The notes below the pieces were generated by a model, which saw nothing but the letters and a program-made list of their open reading frames with translations, was not told the DNA's origin and did no database searches. 64,000 nucleotides of DNA from NCBI RefSeq assembly GCF_018531495.1, contig NZ_JAHDTI010000002.1:372001-436000 (forward strand). The letters run 5' to 3'. This document shows, piece by piece, positions 58,643 through 64,000 of the stretch. This DNA is from Nonomuraea sediminis (GTDB lineage Bacteria; Actinomycetota; Actinomycetes; Streptosporangiales; Streptosporangiaceae). Every line of letters begins with the position of its first letter. The first letter of the stretch is position 1. A program made the position numbers and the translations under genes.

Positions 58643-60130
58643 TCAGCTCCCCGTGGCCTGGGGGACGTCGGACGGCTGCGCCTGGCCCGAGGCCGGCTCC
58701 GTGGCGGGGCCGCTCGTGGGGGGCGGAGTCGTGGGCGTGGGGGTGGGCGCCTGGGTGGTCGGCGTCGAGGTGGGAGTCGTCGGTGTGGGGGTCGGGGCGG
58801 CCGTCCGGGTGGGCCTGCTCGAGGGCGGGCAGGGGGACGCGGAACGCCAGCCGCGGTCGTGATGGTGTCCGGGCGGACCGCCCTGGGGATTCGTGCCGGG
58901 TTCGCGCGGGTCGAGGCTCGACGGGGGTGGCGGCTGGCTGGTCGGCGGCGGTGTGGTCCCGCGGATGGTGCGGCCGGTGGAGTGCGTGGGCTCCGGGGCG
59001 GGGCCGCGGGTGGGGCCGGTGTCGGGGGTGGTGAGCGTCATGGGTCCCACCGAGTGCCGGGCGCCGATCGGGTAGGTGGCGGTGCTGTCGAGGATGGGCT
59101 CGACCATGATCGGGGCGTCCTGCGGCTCGGGCTGCCACGGCAGGCGGATGCCCGGAGGTTCGCCGGTCGCGGGAAAGGCGCCGGAGGCGATGCCGGTCAG
59201 GCCGCCCTTCTCGCCCCCGAACTGGTTGAAGATCATCGCTATCGCCACCACGGCCGCGACCGCTGCAAGCGCGCCAGCCAGGGCCTGAGGCCATTTACGC
59301 GGCCTCCGCTCGCCCGTGACGGGAAATCCGGCCGAGTCGAGCGTCCCCGTCCGCCTGGCCACGTAGCGGCGGTAGGGCACGAGCTCCGGGTCGATGAAGC
59401 AGCTCATCACCCGGACCCTGAGCACGTCGGGCAGGTCGGCCCGGGGCAGCAGCTCGAACACCTTGGCCGCCGAGACCTGCCTGCTGCGGTGCGGCGAGCA
59501 CGTCTCGCACCGCTGCACGTGCCTGACCAGGTGGTCGCGCATGTCCGGAGTCAGCTCGCCGGAGAATCCGGCCAGGATCCTGGCCCGCCGCGCACAGTCG
59601 TAGGGGCCCTTCCTGGCCAGGATCTCCGCCGTGATCGCGTCCCGCAGCCGCTCCCTGGCGTCTTCCTGTGCCGCCTCGACCTGGCGCGGCGGTACCCCGA
59701 GGACCGCCGCGATCTGCGAGGTGGACAGGTCGTGCCTGGCGCCGAGTTCTAACACCTCTCGGTCGGCCGACGTCAGGCTCTGCGTGGCGTTCCACGCCAT
59801 GACCCGCAGGTCGGCGTCGCCGGGATCGTCCGGCTCCGGCATCTCGGCGAGCGCGTCACCCGCGTCCGGCGGCGAGGCCATCCTCCTGCGCAGGCATTCA
59901 CCGCGTGCCAGCGCGTACAGCCATGGGCGCAGTTTGCCCGGATCCGACAGCGATGCCGCGTGCGCTTCCGCGGCTATCAGCGTGTCGCGGAGCGCCACTT
60001 GGGCGCTGTCGGTGTTCATGAGTAGCGACCAGCAGTATCTGTAGATGCGCTCGGCATGCGCGTCGTACAGCGCAGCGAGTGCACCCGGGTCGCGGGCGCG
60101 GAGTGCCTCGACCAGGACGCGGTCATTCAT
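58643..60130 (-). CDS. ECF sigma factor fused to a zinc anti-sigma-like motif, membrane helix and extracytoplasmic tail
   Basis: A 495-residue protein. Residues 1-165 are an ECF-like sigma: region 2 LYDAHAERIYRYCWSLLM, and RPWLYALARGECLRRRM; region 4 LTSADREVLELGARHDLSTS, QIAAVLGVPPRQVEAAQEDA. Residues 179-211 carry Cys followed by HVQRCETC (H204, C208, C211), the HX3CX2C motif of zinc anti-sigma factors. One membrane helix is at 281-301. The rest is a long Pro/Thr/Ser-rich extracytoplasmic tail. The sigma, inhibitor-like and membrane parts are thus in one chain, suggesting regulated release or conformational control. Sigma region 2 is shorter than usual. Confidence 0.85.
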   Translation of the reverse strand: MNDRVLVEALRARDPGALAALYDAHAERIYRYCWSLLMNTDSAQVALRDTLIAAEAHAASLSDPGKLRPWLYALARGECLRRRMASPPDAGDALAEMPEPDDPGDADLRVMAWNATQSLTSADREVLELGARHDLSTSQIAAVLGVPPRQVEAAQEDARERLRDAITAEILARKGPYDCARRARILAGFSGELTPDMRDHLVRHVQRCETCSPHRSRQVSAAKVFELLPRADLPDVLRVRVMSCFIDPELVPYRRYVARRTGTLDSAGFPVTGERRPRKWPQALAGALAAVAAVVAIAMIFNQFGGEKGGLTGIASGAFPATGEPPGIRLPWQPEPQDAPIMVEPILDSTATYPIGARHSVGPMTLTTPDTGPTRGPAPEPTHSTGRTIRGTTPPPTSQPPPPSSLDPREPGTNPQGGPPGHHHDRGWRSASPCPPSSRPTRTAAPTPTPTTPTSTPTTQAPTPTPTTPPPTSGPATEPASGQAQPSDVPQATGS

Positions 60131-60311
60131 GTGACTGAAGGTAATGGATTAGTAACTAGTAGTTCTACCGATTCAGCGTGAATGACATCGGTTGTCTTCA
60201 GCGGGTCAGAAAAGAAAGCAGGAAGGTCGGAACTCCAGCCCGATTTATCGCCATTTTTGATAAAGAGTTGAGCGCTTAATCTGAATGCGAATCCGTTTCG
60301 CTTTATCGGGA

Positions 60312-60343
60312 AGGCGCCGCGCCCCCTTCCGGGGGCGGTGCCT
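60312..60343 (-). terminator. Terminator after the lipoprotein gene
   Basis: Imperfect stem AGGCGCCGCGCCCCC/GGGGGCGGTGCCT with a two-base bulge and TTCC loop, directly after the lipoprotein stop on the minus strand. The rest of 60131-60342 shows no gene; the sigma-factor promoter should be near 60150-60220. Confidence 0.6.
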
Positions 60344-61149
60344 CACTGCTTGTGGTCGCCGCTCCCGATCGCCGACCGGTCCTGCGCGAAGGGCGCCGTG
60401 CTCGGCTTGACCGTGTGCACCGGCACCGCGCCGCCCAGCGCCAGGTCCTCGTACGGCCGGCCGGTCGAACCCCAGGTGCGCGCCGTGACGTCGGTCCTGG
60501 CCACCTTGACGTCCTTGGACAGGCCGTCCACGGTCAGGATGAAGCGCGGCGGGCTGCCCGCCTTCACGTCGTCCACGAACGTGCTGCCGCCACCGAGCAG
60601 CTTGCCGGCCCTGTCGTGCAGCAGCGCGTTGACCACCAGGCTGCTGGCCGGCAGCTGGTACGGGTTCGACACGTACCCCATGATCAGGTAGGAGCCGTCC
60701 TTCTGCCGCAGCGTCTGCACCCGCGACACGGGGAACTGCTGGAAGGCCGACGGGATGCGGGCTGCCTGCCGCCACTGGGCCGCGCGGTACTCGATGGTCA
60801 CCTTGGCCGGCTTCCCTGCGGCGGTGGCCTGCCCGGTGAAGGCCAGCGAGCCGCCCGGCGGCACCGCGTCGAGCGGCTGGTCCATCCTGACCACCTCCGC
60901 CCCCTTGGCGTCCTTGCCGACGATCGTGGCGACCACGTGCTCGCCGAAGTGCCACGGGTTGGCGTTGGTGAGCACGCCCGCCCAGTTCACGGCGTACCCG
61001 TCGGACGACTTGACGATGTTGGAGACCTGCTCCTTGACGGCGAGCGGCTTGAGCTGCGTCGACTGCTGCTGCTGGTCCTGGCTCGAGCACCCGGCGAGGC
61101 AGATCGCCCCGAGTGCGAGGAGGCTGACGGTTCGGCTACGCGGGATCAC
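60343..61149 (-). CDS. Lipoprotein of unknown function
   Basis: A 268-residue lipoprotein. Signal peptide with lipobox LAGC (MIPRSRTVSLLALGAICLAG then Cys20), a Gln-rich spacer (SSQDQQQQSTQ), and about 240 residues of beta-rich sequence (VNWAGVLTNANPWHFGEHVV, VTIEYRAAQWRQAARIPSAF, SYLIMGYVSNPYQ, ARTWGSTGRPYEDLALGG). No family is recognised. It would be attached to the outer face of the membrane. It is placed between the sigma-factor region and the ABC-F gene, each on the minus strand, with its own terminator. Confidence 0.75.
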   Translation of the reverse strand: MIPRSRTVSLLALGAICLAGCSSQDQQQQSTQLKPLAVKEQVSNIVKSSDGYAVNWAGVLTNANPWHFGEHVVATIVGKDAKGAEVVRMDQPLDAVPPGGSLAFTGQATAAGKPAKVTIEYRAAQWRQAARIPSAFQQFPVSRVQTLRQKDGSYLIMGYVSNPYQLPASSLVVNALLHDRAGKLLGGGSTFVDDVKAGSPPRFILTVDGLSKDVKVARTDVTARTWGSTGRPYEDLALGGAVPVHTVKPSTAPFAQDRSAIGSGDHKQ

Positions 61150-61172
61150 TTTGCCGTGATAGCCGCTTCATG

Positions 61173-61207
61173 GGTACGGCTGGCGCGGGACACGCGCCAG
61201 CCGTACC
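61173..61207 (-). terminator. Terminator after the ABC-F gene
   Basis: Perfect 15-bp stem GGTACGGCTGGCGCG/CGCGCCAGCCGTACC with a GGACA loop, just past the stop codon of the ABC-F gene on the minus strand; no U-tract. Confidence 0.8.
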
Positions 61208-61213
61208 AACTCT

Positions 61214-62824
61214 TTAACGGGGGCGGACCACCCGAGCCTCGTCCCAGACCGGTTCTGGGGATTCGTAGACCGTGCCGTCGGAGCCGAACACCAGGAAGCG
61301 GTCGAAGTCGGCGGCGAACCAGCGGTCGTGCGTGACCGCCAGCACCGTGCCCTCGAAGGCGTCCAGTCCCGCCTGCAGCGCCTCGGCGCTGGCCAGGTCC
61401 AGGTTGTCGGTCGGCTCGTCGAGCAGCAGCAGCGTGGCGCCCGACAGCTCGAGCAGCAGGATCTGCAGCCTGGCCTGCTGGCCGCCCGACAGCGTCGCGA
61501 AGCGCTGCTCGGCCACCCGCCCCGCCAGCTCGTAGCGGGCCAGGATCTTCATGGCCTCGTTCTTGAGCCTGGCGTGCTCGGTCATCACGATCTCGACCGG
61601 CGTGCGGCCCGTGAGGTCCGGCCTGGCGTGGGTCTGCGCGAACAGCCCCGGCACCACGCGCGCGCCGAGCTTGGCGACGCCGGTGTGCGCCACCTGCTCG
61701 CCCGACAGCAGGCGCAGGAAGTGGGACTTGCCCGATCCGTTCGAACCCAGGACCGCGACCCGCTCGCCGTACCAGATCTCGTTGGAGAAGGGCCGCATCA
61801 GGCCGGTCAGCTCCAGCTCCTCGCAGACGATCGCGCGCTTGCCGGTGCGGCCGCCCTTGAGGCGCATGCGGATGTTCTGCTCGCTGGGCGTCTCCTCCGG
61901 CGGGCCCGCCTCCTCGAACTTGCGCAGCCTGGTCTGGGCCGCGCGATAGGCGGGGGCCATGCCGTCGTTGTACTTGGCCTTCTCGCGCAGCATGAGGACC
62001 AGGGCCTTGAGCTTGGCGTGCTCCTCGTCCCAGCGCCTGCGCAGCTCGTCGAGCCGCTCGTTGCGGGCCCTGCGGGCCTCGGCGTACGTGCCGAACCCGC
62101 CACCATGGATCCAGACATTTCCGGACTCCACGGTGATGATGCGATTGGCCGCGTTGGCGAGCAGCTGGCGGTCGTGGCTGACCAGCAGGACCGTCTTGGG
62201 CGTCTCGTTGAGCTGCTGCTCCAGCCACTCCTTACCGGGCACGTCCAGGTAGTTGTCCGGCTCGTCGAGCAGCAGCGTCTGGTCGGGCCCGCGCAGCAGC
62301 GCCTCGAGCACCAGCCGCTTCTGCTCGCCGCCCGACAGCGTCGACACCTCGCGGTACTTGCACCCGTCGTACGGCACGCCGAGCCCCGCCACGGTGCAGG
62401 TGTCCCACAGCACCTCGATCTCGTAGCCGCCGGCGTCGGTGTAGTCGGTGATGGCCTGCGCGTAGCGCATCTGCGTCTTCTCGTCGTCGCGCTCCATCAT
62501 CGCCAGCTCGGCCTTGTCCAGCCGTTCGGCGGCCGTGCGCACCGCCGGAGGCGCCACGCTCAGCAGCAGATCGTGCACGGTGCTCCCGTCACGCAGGCTC
62601 CCGATGAACTGCCGCATCACCCCCAGCCCGCCGGAGCTGGCCACGCTGCCGTCAACGGGCTGCAGGTCCCCCGCGATCAGCCGCATCAGGGTGGTCTTCC
62701 CCGCCCCGTTGGGCCCGACCAGCGCGGCCTTCACCCCTTCGCCGATCCGGAAGGACACGTCGTTCAGCAGCGGCCGCCCATCGGGCAACACATACGTCAG
62801 ATGTCCTACCTCGACGTGCCCCAT
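61214..62824 (-). CDS. ABC-F family ATPase
   Basis: A 536-residue protein with two ABC domains and no membrane part. Domain 1: Walker A GPNGAGKTT (about 38-46), LSGGEQKRLVLEALL signature, LLLDEPDNYLD Walker B. Linker with two charged helices (EARRARNERLDELRRRWDEE). Domain 2: GSNGSGKSH, LSGGQQARLQILLLELSG, LLLLDEPTDNLD. ABC-F proteins act on the ribosome in translation quality control or antibiotic protection; which applies here cannot be told. An unusual SGGEQKR and a DxN-type Walker B (DEPDN) are noted. It is divergent from the HTH-nucleotidyltransferase gene. Confidence 0.92.
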   Translation of the reverse strand: MGHVEVGHLTYVLPDGRPLLNDVSFRIGEGVKAALVGPNGAGKTTLMRLIAGDLQPVDGSVASSGGLGVMRQFIGSLRDGSTVHDLLLSVAPPAVRTAAERLDKAELAMMERDDEKTQMRYAQAITDYTDAGGYEIEVLWDTCTVAGLGVPYDGCKYREVSTLSGGEQKRLVLEALLRGPDQTLLLDEPDNYLDVPGKEWLEQQLNETPKTVLLVSHDRQLLANAANRIITVESGNVWIHGGGFGTYAEARRARNERLDELRRRWDEEHAKLKALVLMLREKAKYNDGMAPAYRAAQTRLRKFEEAGPPEETPSEQNIRMRLKGGRTGKRAIVCEELELTGLMRPFSNEIWYGERVAVLGSNGSGKSHFLRLLSGEQVAHTGVAKLGARVVPGLFAQTHARPDLTGRTPVEIVMTEHARLKNEAMKILARYELAGRVAEQRFATLSGGQQARLQILLLELSGATLLLLDEPTDNLDLASAEALQAGLDAFEGTVLAVTHDRWFAADFDRFLVFGSDGTVYESPEPVWDEARVVRPR

Positions 62825-62900
62825 CGCGATTCCCCTCCAAGGTCCTCGCGCAGGCTACATGGCGCTTTCACCTCCGGGCATCCGGATTTTCACCAGGGAC

Positions 62901-62930
62901 TTGCGTATCTTGCATGATAGTATGCGCCTA
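62901..62930 (+). promoter_or_regulatory. Leaderless promoter and dyad of the HTH-NTase/HEPN operon
   Basis: -10 TAGTAT (62918-62923) ends seven bases before the ATG at 62930, so translation probably starts at the mRNA 5' end. An overlapping dyad TATC-N6-GATA (62906-62919) within GCGTAT...ATGCGC is a natural target for the encoded HTH. No convincing -35 is visible at 17 bases. Confidence 0.5.
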
Positions 62931-63511
62931 TGAGGGCGACCCCGCCTGTGCTGCTGCCGCTCCTGCGGTCCAGGACCGTCGCCGAGATCCTCGCCTGGTT
63001 GTACCTTCACCCGGAGAACGAGTACTCCACAACCGATCTCGCCGAACGCGTAAGCGTGTCCCAGTCGACAGTGAGCCGTGAGGCAGACCGGCTTCTCAGT
63101 GCCGGGCTGATCACCGAGAGACGGCACGGCAACCTGCGGCTCATCCGCGCCGACACCGACACCGTCGTGGCCAAGCCCCTCACCGACCTGCTGGCGGTGA
63201 CCTACGGACCGGCGGCCGTCCTGCCGCCTCTGCTCGAACGGATCCCCGGGATCCGCGAAGCCTACGTCTACGGCTCATGGGCCGCCCGGTACGCCAATGT
63301 GGCCGGGCCGCCACCCCGGGACGTCGACGTCCTCGTCGTGGGATCCGCGGATGACGACGAGCTCTATGACGCGGCACGCACGGCCGAACGAACCCTCGGC
63401 CGCGAGGTGAACATCAACCGGATCTCCCCGGCCGCGTGGACCGATGACACGGACGACCCGTTCGTCGCCTCGCTGCGGAGCAAACCCCTCTACCCCCTGA
63501 TCACCTCATGA
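62930..63511 (+). CDS. Winged HTH plus nucleotidyltransferase domain protein (MntA-like)
   Basis: A 193-residue protein. Residues 15-75 form a winged HTH (TVAEILAWLYLHPENEYSTT, DLAERVSVSQSTVSREADRL). Residues 105-145 carry a minimal nucleotidyltransferase: YVYGSWAARY with GS at 115-116, then RDVDVLVVG giving D131 and D133, the metal-binding Asp pair. This is the MNT antitoxin fold, which in type VII toxin-antitoxin systems AMPylates its HEPN partner. The extra HTH would let it regulate itself. The stop overlaps the HEPN start (ATGA). Confidence 0.82.
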   Translation: MRATPPVLLPLLRSRTVAEILAWLYLHPENEYSTTDLAERVSVSQSTVSREADRLLSAGLITERRHGNLRLIRADTDTVVAKPLTDLLAVTYGPAAVLPPLLERIPGIREAYVYGSWAARYANVAGPPPRDVDVLVVGSADDDELYDAARTAERTLGREVNINRISPAAWTDDTDDPFVASLRSKPLYPLITS

Positions 63512-63972
63512 GATGGACACAAGGACGCGACAGGATCGACGCGATGCTGTCCTCCGGCCAGCTGGAACGGGTCCCGCCCAGCCGTCAACACGCCGACACC
63601 CTGCTCGGCCAGGCCGAGCGGCACCTCGAGCTCGCCCGCCAGGGCGCGCGAACCGACCCCACGGGCGCCTACCAGCTTCTCTACGACGCCTCGAGGAAGG
63701 CCTTGGCCGCGATCCTGGAGAACCAGGGCCTGCGCGCCACCAGCCGGGGTGGCCACCTCGCCGTCCTGGACGCCGTCACGGCCCAACTGGACCCGCCCCT
63801 CGGCCGGACGCTCCGCTCCTTCGACCGCATGCGCCGCCGCCGCAACAGCGCGGAGTACCCCCGTCTCGACACCCCCGAGATCACCCCCGACGACGTGACC
63901 CAGGACCTGTCCAAGGCCCAGGACTTCCTCTCACTCGCCACCCAGGTCCTGGACCAGATGAGCCCGTACTGA
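63508..63972 (+). CDS. HEPN-like protein (possible toxin partner)
   Basis: A 154-residue helical protein. HADTLLGQAERHLELARQGA and AYQLLYDASRKALAAILENQ are HEPN helix 1-2 blocks, and MRRRRNSAEYPRLDTPEI near residue 108 is the active-loop region: Arg with N-S-A-E-Tyr, close to the R-x4-H-x-Y motif but with Tyr at 117 and no His. It resembles the SAV_6107-like HEPN group. Together with the coupled nucleotidyltransferase gene it forms a MNT-HEPN-type pair. RNase toxicity and AMPylation are inferred. Confidence 0.75.
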   Translation: MRWTQGRDRIDAMLSSGQLERVPPSRQHADTLLGQAERHLELARQGARTDPTGAYQLLYDASRKALAAILENQGLRATSRGGHLAVLDAVTAQLDPPLGRTLRSFDRMRRRRNSAEYPRLDTPEITPDDVTQDLSKAQDFLSLATQVLDQMSPY

Positions 63973-64000
63973 TCTCGCGGCGGCGCGTTCCGCAGCGCGC

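Overview
The window is GC-rich, densely coded actinomycete chromosome. Gene content and order fit the family Streptosporangiaceae (Nonomuraea-like): an Lsr2 nucleoid protein, ClpC, a DisA/RadA/MutY neighbourhood, a chaplin-like surface peptide, NlpC/P60 hydrolases, many GTG/TTG starts, leaderless-looking starts and abundant stop/start overlaps. The genus is an inference; no rRNA or tRNA gene is visible.

Region by region. 1-9 kb: methyltransferases, a sugar-isomerase-like barrel, a MerR-thioredoxin pair behind a MerR-type promoter, an M28 membrane peptidase, radA, disA, and an ECF sigma factor with its CU044_5270-family partner. 9-17.5 kb: a tiny membrane protein, a Cys-containing surface protein, mutY, an NTF2-like protein, a PadR regulator with a membrane protein, a DUF885 hydrolase facing a MocR-type PLP regulator across candidate operators, and an EboE-like protein. 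17.7-25.7 kb: clpC, lsr2, two RDD membrane proteins (one with a long Gln/Tyr/Gly/Pro tail), an N-acetylglutamate-synthase-like GNAT, and a cyclic di-AMP (ydaO) riboswitch controlling a secreted NlpC/P60 hydrolase. 25.7-31.3 kb: an intergenic repeat cluster, a mini HTH regulator divergent from a P450, an HxlR regulator divergent from a medium-chain oxidoreductase, lysS and a secreted Tyr/Asp-rich protein. 31.3-37.2 kb (minus strand): Rossmann DUF2520 protein, panC, a DUF6624 protein, a fused NadB-NadC protein and coaX, which together make NAD and CoA precursors. 37.2-46.2 kb: a chaplin-like peptide, MidA-like methyltransferase, a small ATPase-fold protein, a second P450 coupled to TerC, a SAM-IV riboswitch ahead of a class V aminotransferase, DoxX, and an orphan NuoD coupled to an acyltransferase. 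46.2-52.7 kb (minus strand): the folate block DUF3180-folK-folB-NTF2-folP, a repeat-filled gap, then folE-ftsH-hpt. 52.7-64 kb: tilS, a DUF2342 metalloprotease, a DacB-type carboxypeptidase, ppa, a second NlpC/P60 protein, a membrane-fused ECF sigma factor with its neighbour, a lipoprotein, an ABC-F ATPase, and a two-gene HTH-nucleotidyltransferase/HEPN module.

How the parts connect. DisA makes cyclic di-AMP, and the riboswitch at 24.5 kb is the kind of sensor that reads it to control a cell-wall hydrolase. The folate, pantothenate and NAD genes form the conserved actinobacterial housekeeping neighbourhood ftsH-fol-panC-nad-coaX-lysS-lsr2-clpC, here broken by about 9 kb of less conserved genes (37.2-46.2 kb) and peppered with short dispersed GC-rich repeats in four gaps (about 9.1, 16.3, 25.9 and 49 kb). 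The most unusual items are the NadB-NadC fusion, the repeat family, the 68-bp tandem repeat that re-copies the 3' end of the DUF2520 gene, the MocR/DUF885 operator arrangement, the sigma factor fused to a zinc motif, membrane segment and long extracytoplasmic tail, and the wHTH-nucleotidyltransferase/HEPN pair.
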